A DNA stretch of 9,970 nucleotides, from the NCBI GenBank assembly GCA_964521405.1, contig CAZFRR010000122.1, positions 1 through 9,970 on the forward strand, read 5' to 3'. This document shows, piece by piece, positions 1-6,027 of this stretch. The DNA comes from SG8-41 sp964521405 (lineage in GTDB: Bacteria > Pseudomonadota > Gammaproteobacteria > Burkholderiales > SG8-41). Position numbers and translations under genes: made by a program. The notes below the pieces were generated by a model. That model was not told the DNA's origin. It saw only the letters and a list, made by a program, of their open reading frames with translations, and made no database searches. Each line of letters starts with the position of its first letter. The first letter of the stretch is position 1.

Positions 1-1725
1 ATCGTCTGCGTCGAGAAAGCGAACATCGAGAGGAGCGGCGCCGTCGCCCAGGGCCTCTACGCCATCAACTGCTACATGGGCATGCAATGGGGCGAGAACC
101 AGCCCGAGGACCATGTCCGCTATGCCCGCAACGACCTCATGGGCCTGGTGCGCGAGGACCTGGGCTACGACATCGCTCGGCACGTGGACTCTTCGGTGCA
201 CAAGTTCGAGGAATGGGGCCTGCCGATGATGCGGGACCCCAAGACCGGACGCTACCAGCGCGAAGGCAAGTGGCAGATCATGATCCACGGCGAAAGCTAC
301 AAGCCGATCGTCGCCGAGGCAGCCCGCAAGGCCGCGACCGAAGTCTACAACCGGATCATGGTCACCCACCTGTTGATGGACAAGAGCAAGGCCAACCGGG
401 TCGCCGGTGCCGTCGGGTTCAATGTCCGGACGGGTAATTTCTATGTATTCCGCGCGAAGGCCGTTATCGTCGGCGCCGGTGGTGCATCGCACATCTTCAA
501 GCCGCGCTCCGTGGGCGAGGGCATGGGGCGGACCTGGTATGCGCCCTGGAGCAGCGGGTCCGCCTACGCTTTGCCGATCCAGGTCGGCGCCAAGATGACG
601 CAGATGGAAAACCGCATCGTCCTGACCCGTTTCAAGGACGGCTATGGCCCCGTCGGCGCCTACTTCCTGCACCTGAAGACGTACACGCAGAACGGCCACG
701 GCGAGGAGTACGAGAAAAGGTGGTATGAACACACCAAGGCGCTGGTGGGAGACTACATCGACCACCATCCGGTGCCGACCTGCCTCAGGAACCACGCCTT
801 CATCGAGGAGACGAAGGCCGGCCGCGGCCCCATCCGCATGGTTACCACGGAGGCTTTCCAGGACCCCCACAAGGAGACCGTCGGCTGGGAGAACTTCCTC
901 GGCATGACCATCGGGCAGGCGGTCGTCTGGGCGTCGCAGAACATCGACCCCAAGCACATCAATCCCGAGCTGACCATGTCCGAGCCTTATGTCATGGGCT
1001 CTCACGCCACCTGCTCCGGCGCGTGGGCGAGCGGGCCGGAAGACTACGCCCCGGCGGAATACCAGTGGGGATACAACCGCATGATGACGGTCGACGGGCT
1101 CTTCGGCGCCGGAGACACCATCGGCGGCACCGCGCACAAGTTCTCCTCAGGCTCGTTCACGGAAGGCCGGATCGCCGCCAAGGCGGCGGTCAAGTACGTG
1201 AACGACATGGGGAAAGCCCAGCCTCAGGTCAGCGAACAGGAATATCGCGACCTCGAAAAGTTGATCTACCAGCCGCTGGAGAACTATCGGGTCGGCCGCA
1301 ACGAGATCACCGCCGGGACCGTATCACCGAGTTACCTTCTGCCGATCCATGGTCTTCAGCGTCTCGAGAAGATCATGGACGAGTACGTCGGCGGCATCAG
1401 CAACAACTACATGACGAACGGGGTGTTGCTCGACCGCGGCCTCGAGTTACTGGGCATGCTGAAGGAAGACATGAGCCACATAGGCGCCGAAGACCTTCAC
1501 CAGCTTCAGCGTGCGTGGGAGCTGCACCACCGGCTTCTCGCCTCCGAGTCCGTGACCCATCACACGCTGTTCCGCAAGGAAACGCGGTGGCCGGGTTATT
1601 ACTACCGGGGCGATCATATGAAGCTGGATGATGAGAATTGGCATTGCTTCACGCTTTCCCGCTACGACCGGAATACCGGCAAGTGGGCTATGGAGAAGGC
1701 GCCGGTCTACCACATCATCGACTGA
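1..1725 (+). CDS. aprA: Adenylylsulfate (APS) reductase alpha subunit, 5'-truncated by window
   Basis: This is the FAD-containing catalytic subunit of dissimilatory APS reductase, a cytoplasmic enzyme that pairs with the iron-sulfur subunit AprB. In sulfur oxidisers it runs as sulfite + AMP to APS, passing two electrons on. The frame is open from base 1, giving 574 residues; the family is about 620-640, so roughly the first 50-70 residues, with the FAD dinucleotide-binding GxGxxG, lie outside the window. The fragment begins just after that strand (VEKANIERSGAVAQGLYAIN). Visible landmarks are MIHGESYKPIVAEAA, GAGGASHIFKPRSVGEGMG, RFKDGYGPVGAYF (fragment Arg210, corresponding to the active-site Arg near the flavin) and MGSHATCSGAW (fragment His335, corresponding to the active-site His). 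By recollection, the sequence reads closer to AprA of sulfur oxidisers such as Allochromatium than to the Desulfovibrio type. aprB normally lies directly upstream and is not visible. A terminator follows 22 bases after the stop, so aprA ends its transcript. Confidence 0.95.
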   Translation: MVCVEKANIERSGAVAQGLYAINCYMGMQWGENQPEDHVRYARNDLMGLVREDLGYDIARHVDSSVHKFEEWGLPMMRDPKTGRYQREGKWQIMIHGESYKPIVAEAARKAATEVYNRIMVTHLLMDKSKANRVAGAVGFNVRTGNFYVFRAKAVIVGAGGASHIFKPRSVGEGMGRTWYAPWSSGSAYALPIQVGAKMTQMENRIVLTRFKDGYGPVGAYFLHLKTYTQNGHGEEYEKRWYEHTKALVGDYIDHHPVPTCLRNHAFIEETKAGRGPIRMVTTEAFQDPHKETVGWENFLGMTIGQAVVWASQNIDPKHINPELTMSEPYVMGSHATCSGAWASGPEDYAPAEYQWGYNRMMTVDGLFGAGDTIGGTAHKFSSGSFTEGRIAAKAAVKYVNDMGKAQPQVSEQEYRDLEKLIYQPLENYRVGRNEITAGTVSPSYLLPIHGLQRLEKIMDEYVGGISNNYMTNGVLLDRGLELLGMLKEDMSHIGAEDLHQLQRAWELHHRLLASESVTHHTLFRKETRWPGYYYRGDHMKLDDENWHCFTLSRYDRNTGKWAMEKAPVYHIID

Positions 1726-1746
1726 GGCCGGAGACTGCGAGCCGCA

Positions 1747-1776
1747 AAAAAAGCCCTCTTCAAAGGGGGCTTTTTT
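1747..1776. terminator. Bidirectional intrinsic terminator between aprA and sat
   Basis: A run of A (1746-1752) is followed by GCCCTCT, a TCAA loop (1760-1763), AGGGGGC and six T (1771-1776). Bases 1747-1759 pair with 1764-1776, with one G-T wobble (1757/1766). The stem is flanked by A on the left and T on the right, so it reads as a stem plus U-tract on both strands. It serves aprA from the left and sat from the right, as expected between convergent genes. Confidence 0.9.
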
Positions 1777-1786
1777 CATGGGACAG

Positions 1787-1801
1787 GCCGTTCGAAACGG
1801 C
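1787..1801. repeat. Perfect short hairpin just past the sat stop
   Basis: GCCGTT (1787-1792) and AACGGC (1796-1801) form a perfect 6-bp inverted repeat around a CGA loop. It lies 7 bases past the sat stop codon on the sat strand and 10 bases before the main terminator. It has no U-tract of its own. It may protect the sat mRNA 3' end or form a tandem stem with the terminator; that role is inference. Confidence 0.6.
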
Positions 1802-1808
1802 AGTGCCG

Positions 1809-3026
1809 TCAACGCGCGGAATGGCCGGACAGCTTGATTTCGACCTTGTCGGCCGAGCCGAGACCGGCGTAGTACTCGCGCAGGATTTCCAGCACTTCCG
1901 GGCGCGAGAACTCCGCGGGCACCGCGTCGCCTTGCGACAGCCATTTTCTGAGTTGTGTGCCCGACACCTGCAGGCGATCGGCGTCAGCGTGCGCGCAGGT
2001 GCGCCCCGAGGCCATGCCGCCGCACCGGTAGCACCAGAACGTCACGTCCATCTTCAGCGGCCGGGTTTGCAGGGCGTCCCGGGGAATCTCGTCGAAGATG
2101 TGATGCGCGTCGAACGGGCCGTAATAGGCTCCGACCCCGGCATGGTCGCGGCCCACGATGAGGTGCGAACAGCCGTAATTCTGGCGGAAGAGGGCGTGGA
2201 GCAGGGCCTCGCGCGGGCCCGCGTAGCGCATGTCGAGGGGATAGCCTGACTGCACCACGGTGTTCCTGGCGAAATACTTCTCGATGAGCACCGCGATGGT
2301 GCGGGTGCGGACCTCGGCCGGGATATCGCCGGGCTTGAGGTTGCCAAGCAGGGAGTGGATCAGCACGCCGTCGCAGACCTCGATCGCGACTTTCACGAGA
2401 TACTCGTGGGAGCGGTGCATCGGGTTGCGCGTCTGGAACGCGGCGACGGTCGACCAGCCCTGCGCCTCCAGCGCCGCCCGCGTCTGCGCCGGCGTCATGT
2501 AGAGGCCGGCGTATTTTTCGGGGAAGCCGCCTTGCGACAGCACTTTGACCGGCCCGGCGAGGTTGACCTCTCCCTGCTCCATGACCATCTTGACGCCGGG
2601 ATGCTCCAGGTCCGCGGTGCGGAACACCGACTGGCATTCGTGCGCCTTGTCGATGCCGTATTTCTCGCGTACTTTCATGGTGGCGAGAATTTCTCCAGTG
2701 TCACGGTCGACCAGCGCAATCTCGCTGTCCAGCCTGATCGGGTCCGCCGCCTGCCGGGTGGCCGACAAGGTGATGGGAATCGGCCAGAACAGGCCGGAAC
2801 CCGTCTTCATTTCGCTGCAGACGCGCTTCCAGTCGGCATGTGACATGAAGCCATCGAGCGGGGTGAAACCGCCGATGCCGAGCATGATGAGATCGCCTCT
2901 CTCGCGAGAACTGATGGCGACGCGGGGCAGGGACTGCGCCCGCCTTCTTTCATCGGCGAGCGCCGCTCCGTCCAGCAGCAACGGCTGGAGTCTGGATCCG
3001 CCGTGAGGATTGACTAGGCCAGGCAC
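1809..3026 (-). CDS. sat: Sulfate adenylyltransferase (ATP sulfurylase), dissimilatory type
   Basis: This cytoplasmic enzyme catalyses APS + PPi to ATP + sulfate in sulfur oxidisers (the reverse in sulfate reducers). From a GTG start it has 405 residues, normal for the single-domain homo-oligomeric Sat family. Motifs in order: N-terminal LVNPHGG (residues 4-10), QTRN (198-201), HRSH (204-207; with QTRN the nucleotide-binding HxxH region), GRDHAGVG (292-299) and VSGTQLR (354-360). Between the last two, CYRC (332-335) followed by Cys344 and His346 looks like the zinc site of prokaryotic dissimilatory Sat. The frame stays open upstream to an ATG at 3182, but the extra 52 residues resemble no Sat N-terminus and lie in AT-richer DNA, so I chose GTG at 3024-3026, just before the conserved NPHGG. 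No clear Shine-Dalgarno precedes it. A TTG at 3066-3068 is a less likely start. It is convergent with aprA, so it is not co-transcribed with aprA. Confidence 0.93.
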   Translation of the reverse strand: MPGLVNPHGGSRLQPLLLDGAALADERRRAQSLPRVAISSRERGDLIMLGIGGFTPLDGFMSHADWKRVCSEMKTGSGLFWPIPITLSATRQAADPIRLDSEIALVDRDTGEILATMKVREKYGIDKAHECQSVFRTADLEHPGVKMVMEQGEVNLAGPVKVLSQGGFPEKYAGLYMTPAQTRAALEAQGWSTVAAFQTRNPMHRSHEYLVKVAIEVCDGVLIHSLLGNLKPGDIPAEVRTRTIAVLIEKYFARNTVVQSGYPLDMRYAGPREALLHALFRQNYGCSHLIVGRDHAGVGAYYGPFDAHHIFDEIPRDALQTRPLKMDVTFWCYRCGGMASGRTCAHADADRLQVSGTQLRKWLSQGDAVPAEFSRPEVLEILREYYAGLGSADKVEIKLSGHSAR

Positions 3027-3044
3027 GATAGGAATCGAAGGGAG

Positions 3045-3058
3045 ACAAGAGTTCTTGT
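3045..3058. promoter_or_regulatory. 14-bp palindrome upstream of the sat start (operator-like)
   Basis: ACAAGA-GT-TCTTGT is an inverted repeat with perfect 6-bp arms around a 2-bp centre, ending 18 bases before the proposed GTG of sat. The length and symmetry suit a dimeric transcription factor. It could instead be a small mRNA hairpin, although a 2-nt loop would force the inner pairs open. No protein family is identified from the sequence. Confidence 0.4.
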
Positions 3059-3175
3059 TTGATGGCAAGAGGTTAGCATGCGGTATGAGGCCGCTGAATG
3101 GTTTAATTTTATTGCCGAATAAGCGCCTTCGATCAGGCCGGGGAGCACGAGTGTGATTTGAACCTAACTCTCGGG

Positions 3176-3204
3176 CTAGCATGAGAAAAGCCGTGTGTTA
3201 TGAT
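3176..3204 (+). promoter_or_regulatory. Putative promoter of the efflux operon (extended -10)
   Basis: TGTTATGAT at 3196-3204 fits an extended -10 element (TGn followed by TATGAT, one mismatch to TATAAT). Seventeen bases upstream, CTAGCA (3176-3181) matches the -35 consensus at only three of six positions, which is tolerable for an extended -10 promoter. Transcription would start near 3211, giving a leader of roughly 95-125 nt before the first efflux gene. This is a pattern match only. Confidence 0.4.
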
Positions 3205-3293
3205 GCGCGGGCTAAGCAATTTCCGCTACCAGTAGGCCGGATAAAAATAACCCCTTTGGAGGACCCGGCAGCAGCGGTTTTTCGGGTTCACGT

Positions 3294-3299
3294 AGGAGG
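3294..3299 (+). promoter_or_regulatory. Strong Shine-Dalgarno AGGAGG upstream of the outer-membrane factor
   Basis: A consensus AGGAGG sits 38 bases before the first in-frame ATG (3338), too far to serve it, but exactly 5 bases before an in-frame CTG (3305-3307). An in-frame TAG at 3293-3295 overlaps it, so translation cannot start further upstream. It therefore bears directly on which start codon is used for the gene that follows. Confidence 0.55.
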
Positions 3300-3337
3300 G
3301 GTCTCTGCATCAGGCGTTCATTCAGCGCAGGCCGGCA

Positions 3338-4756
3338 ATGTTGCCAGGGTTGGCAGGATGGTTGTTGCTTGTCATCGCCGTGCCAGCAGCCTACGGCATG
3401 GATCCTTACGACACCGAGCGCCGCGTGTCTCCCGCGCCAAATCTGAAGTGGGAGTCTCCCGCCGCGCTGCCCGAAGTCAAGGCGCCGCAACGCGCCCGCA
3501 TTCCAGCCGGCGCGGCACCGTTGTCGCTGCCGGAACTGACCGAAATTGCGCTGCTGAACAATCCCAAGACGCGGCAAGCCTGGTTTGCGGCGCGGGCGGC
3601 TGCGGCTGGCGTGGGTATAGAGCAGGCCGACGATTTGCCCACCGTTACAGGTTTCTATGGTGTCAATCGCAGCCAGCAGGTTTCCAACACGAGCGGCCTG
3701 CTCGTGCCTTGGCAGACGCGCTACGGCCCGTCGATCACCCTGAGTTACATGCTCTTCGACTTCGGCTACAGTGATTTCCAGTCCGAGGCCGCGGAATTCC
3801 GCTCGCTGGCGGCCAGCCTGGCGCAGAACCGCGTGCTTCAGGACGTCGTGTTTCAGGTCGAGCAGGCCTACTACCTGCTGATCGGCATCGAGGCGCTGGT
3901 GCGCGTCAACGAATTGACGCTCAAGAACACGCAGACGGCCCACGATGCGGCGCAAAGACGCCGGGAATCCGGGCTCGCCACGGTGGCTGACGTCTACCGC
4001 ACCGAGACGCAGGTGGCGCAGGCGCAGCTCAATCTGACACGCAGTCGCGGGGAGCACGAGAAAGCCCGCGGCCAGCTCGCGATCGCGGTGGGGCTGCCAG
4101 TCAACGGCGGCCTTAATGTGCAGAAATTGTCAGGCCTGCCGAAGGTGCGGGAAATATCGACATCATTGAGCAGCTTGCTAGACCGTGCGAAAGCGAATCG
4201 TCCGGACCTCGTTGCGGCGGAAGCCCAGGCGCGCTCCGCGCGCGCCACCGCGAATGCGACCTCCAGGGCCGGCCTGCCTTCGGTCGAGGTCGCTGCGCTC
4301 GGCGGATACAATATGTTCAATGATAACCGTCAAGCGGCCAGCAATTACGCGATGGCTCTCAACGTTCGGATTCCGATCTTCACCGGCTTTCGCGATACCT
4401 ACAGGGTGCGCCAGGCCGAGGCGCAGGCGGAGCAAGCCGAAGCGGCGCGGGATGCCCTGTACCAGCAAACCGAACTCGATGTCTGGCAGTCTTATTATGA
4501 TTTGCAGACCGCTGGCGGCGCCATTACCAGCACGGATTCGCAGGTGAAGTCCGCCGAGCAGACCGCGCAGGCGACATTGGCGCGCTACCAGGCGGGTTTT
4601 GGCAGCATCCTTGACTTGACCACCGCGCAGCTCGACGAATCGAACGCGCGCGTCCAACAGATTCAATCCTATCTCAACTGGTTCACCGCGCTGGCACGGT
4701 TGAATTTCTCGATCGGCGTGAGTGACGTATTGACAGCGGCGAGCGCGAAAAAATGA
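3338..4756 (+). CDS. TolC-family outer-membrane efflux protein (OMF)
   Basis: This is the outer-membrane channel of the tripartite pump, expected to trimerise into a beta-barrel plus a long periplasmic alpha-helical tunnel. From the ATG it has 472 residues, a usual size. The hydrophobic stretch at residues 5-18 followed by AYG/MD (cleavage about 20/21) is the core of a Sec signal peptide. Two outer-membrane efflux repeats follow, roughly 58-250 and 280-460. Each begins with a pattern typical of TolC proteins (SLPELTEIALLNNPKTRQAW; then a helical RANRPDLVAAEAQARSARA) and is rich in Ala/Gln/Glu coiled-coil helices. There is no Cys near the N-terminus, so lipidation is unlikely. From 3338 the signal peptide lacks a basic n-region; starting at CTG 3305 would add 11 residues including Arg-Arg and use the AGGAGG, so 3305 may be the true start. 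The stop overlaps the next gene's ATG. Substrate is not predictable. Confidence 0.92.
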   Translation: MLPGLAGWLLLVIAVPAAYGMDPYDTERRVSPAPNLKWESPAALPEVKAPQRARIPAGAAPLSLPELTEIALLNNPKTRQAWFAARAAAAGVGIEQADDLPTVTGFYGVNRSQQVSNTSGLLVPWQTRYGPSITLSYMLFDFGYSDFQSEAAEFRSLAASLAQNRVLQDVVFQVEQAYYLLIGIEALVRVNELTLKNTQTAHDAAQRRRESGLATVADVYRTETQVAQAQLNLTRSRGEHEKARGQLAIAVGLPVNGGLNVQKLSGLPKVREISTSLSSLLDRAKANRPDLVAAEAQARSARATANATSRAGLPSVEVAALGGYNMFNDNRQAASNYAMALNVRIPIFTGFRDTYRVRQAEAQAEQAEAARDALYQQTELDVWQSYYDLQTAGGAITSTDSQVKSAEQTAQATLARYQAGFGSILDLTTAQLDESNARVQQIQSYLNWFTALARLNFSIGVSDVLTAASAKK

Positions 4757-6027
4757 AACGCCTGACTATGTTGTTGGTTTTTGCGGCCCTTGCCGCTGTC
4801 GCCCTGGGCGGCTACTGGTACTGGCAGAAACCGGCAGGCGTAAATGCCGAGAAAGCGGCCGGAAAACCGGGCAAAGGCGCAGGCAAGCGCGGCAGCGGCC
4901 CGGTAACTGTCACCACGGTGAACGCAAAACGGCAACCCATGCCGGTCGTCATCGATGCGGTCGGCACGGTGGAGTCGGAACACAGCGTGGCGATCCGCCC
5001 GCAGACGAACGGCGTGCTCGAGGCGGTTCTGTTCAAGGAAGGGGATCGTGTCAAGCAGGGGCAGGTGCTGTTCCGTATCGACTCCCGCCCGATGCTCGCG
5101 AGCGTGGAGCAGGCGCGCGCCGCTCTTGCTCGTGACCAGGCCCAGCTTCAGCAGGCCCAAGCGCAGGAAAATAGGCTGAAGCCGCTGGCGGAAAAAGATT
5201 ACATAACCAAGAACGAATTCGACGTTGCAATCACGCAGAGCAAGGCTCTCCAGGCCACCGTCGAAGCCAATCGCGCGTCGATGGAGCAAGCCAAATTGCA
5301 GCTGTCTTACGCTTCCATCACATCGCCGATCAACGGCCGCACGGGAAGCCTGAGCGTCAAGTCCGGCAATCTTGTCAGCGCCGGAACCGGTGGTTCGCCG
5401 CTCGTCGTCATCAACAGCACCCAGCCCATACTGGTGTCGCTGAGCGTTCCTCAGCGCTACCTCAACGACGTCAGGAGCGCCTGGGGCGATGGCGACGTCA
5501 AGATCATGATCAGCCTCGATGCCAACAGCCCCGCAGTCGCTGAGGGCTCGCTGATATTCATTGATAATTCAGTCAATCAGCAAACCGGCACCATCGTCCT
5601 GAGGGCGCGCGTGAAAAACGAGAAGGAGCAGCTGTGGCCGGGGCAGTTCGTGGCCGCGCGCATCGTTCTCAAAATTGAGCAGGATGCCCTGGTGTTGCCG
5701 GAGTCCGCGGTGCAGCCGGGCCAGAACGGCGCTTTCGTCTACATCGCGAAAGAGGGTCGGGCGCAGCTCCAGAACGTGCAGGTGGACCGCCAGATCAATG
5801 AACTGGTAGTCATTTCCAATGGTCTGAGTGGAGGTGAGGAGATCATCAAGGACGTGCCGCCCACGCTGGCCAACGGCTCTGTGATCGTGCTCCAGGGTGC
5901 TGAAGGCAAAGGGGGGAAAGGCGAGGGCAAAGGCAAGAGTGGCAAGGGCAAGAAGTCCCAGGACCAGGACTCGCCGAGTAAGGAGTCAGTGGACAAGGAC
6001 GTGCAGGGCAAGGAGGCCAAGCCATGA
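4753..6027 (+). CDS. RND efflux periplasmic adaptor (membrane fusion protein, AcrA/MdtA-like)
   Basis: This adaptor bridges the inner-membrane pump and the outer-membrane channel in the periplasm. The 424 residues start MKRLTMLLVFAALAAVALGG, a basic n-region plus hydrophobic helix with no lipobox Cys, so it is probably anchored by, or cleaved after, this segment. Domains in order: first lipoyl half (about 77-110, with the GVLEAVLFKEGDRVKQGQ turn), an alpha-helical hairpin (about 112-182, rich in Gln/Ala/Glu), second lipoyl half (about 183-222, YASITSPINGRTG), beta-barrel (about 223-305) and membrane-proximal domain (about 306-380, with WPGQFVAARI just before it and VLPESAVQ). Residues 383-424 form an unusual Gly/Lys- then Asp/Ser/Lys-rich tail outside the usual fold. 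ATGA overlap with the upstream gene indicates translational coupling; only a weak Shine-Dalgarno is present. The family is certain; the substrate is unknown. Confidence 0.94.
   Translation: MKRLTMLLVFAALAAVALGGYWYWQKPAGVNAEKAAGKPGKGAGKRGSGPVTVTTVNAKRQPMPVVIDAVGTVESEHSVAIRPQTNGVLEAVLFKEGDRVKQGQVLFRIDSRPMLASVEQARAALARDQAQLQQAQAQENRLKPLAEKDYITKNEFDVAITQSKALQATVEANRASMEQAKLQLSYASITSPINGRTGSLSVKSGNLVSAGTGGSPLVVINSTQPILVSLSVPQRYLNDVRSAWGDGDVKIMISLDANSPAVAEGSLIFIDNSVNQQTGTIVLRARVKNEKEQLWPGQFVAARIVLKIEQDALVLPESAVQPGQNGAFVYIAKEGRAQLQNVQVDRQINELVVISNGLSGGEEIIKDVPPTLANGSVIVLQGAEGKGGKGEGKGKSGKGKKSQDQDSPSKESVDKDVQGKEAKP
6011..6016 (+). promoter_or_regulatory. Shine-Dalgarno AGGAGG for the RND pump gene, inside the adaptor gene
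   Basis: A consensus AGGAGG lies 7 bases before the pump ATG at 6024 and within the last codons of the adaptor. With the ATGA overlap it fixes the pump's start and suggests efficient initiation rather than coupling alone. Confidence 0.75.

Larger units (their letters stand above)
3027..3337. other. Divergent intergenic region, sat / efflux operon
   Basis: About 310 bases separate the two divergent starts. The part nearest sat (about 3045-3125) is clearly AT-richer than the flanking genes. The region holds the palindrome at 3045-3058, the putative plus-strand promoter, and the AGGAGG at 3294-3299. I could not pick a convincing -35/-10 pair for sat on the minus strand. No regulator gene is encoded here. 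Confidence 0.6.

Noticed and set aside
1023..1631. 202-residue plus-strand frame inside aprA
   Set aside because: It is the +1 shadow of aprA, with an Arg/Pro-rich translation and no family resemblance.
3236..3269. GCCGG / CCGGC inverted repeat in the efflux leader, considered as a riboswitch or attenuator
   Set aside because: It has only five pairs around a 24-nt loop, no T-run, no leader peptide start and no recognised riboswitch core.
3181..3774. 197-residue plus-strand frame beginning at an ATG in the intergenic region
   Set aside because: It runs out of frame through the outer-membrane factor, has no Shine-Dalgarno, and its ATG precedes the putative promoter's -10.
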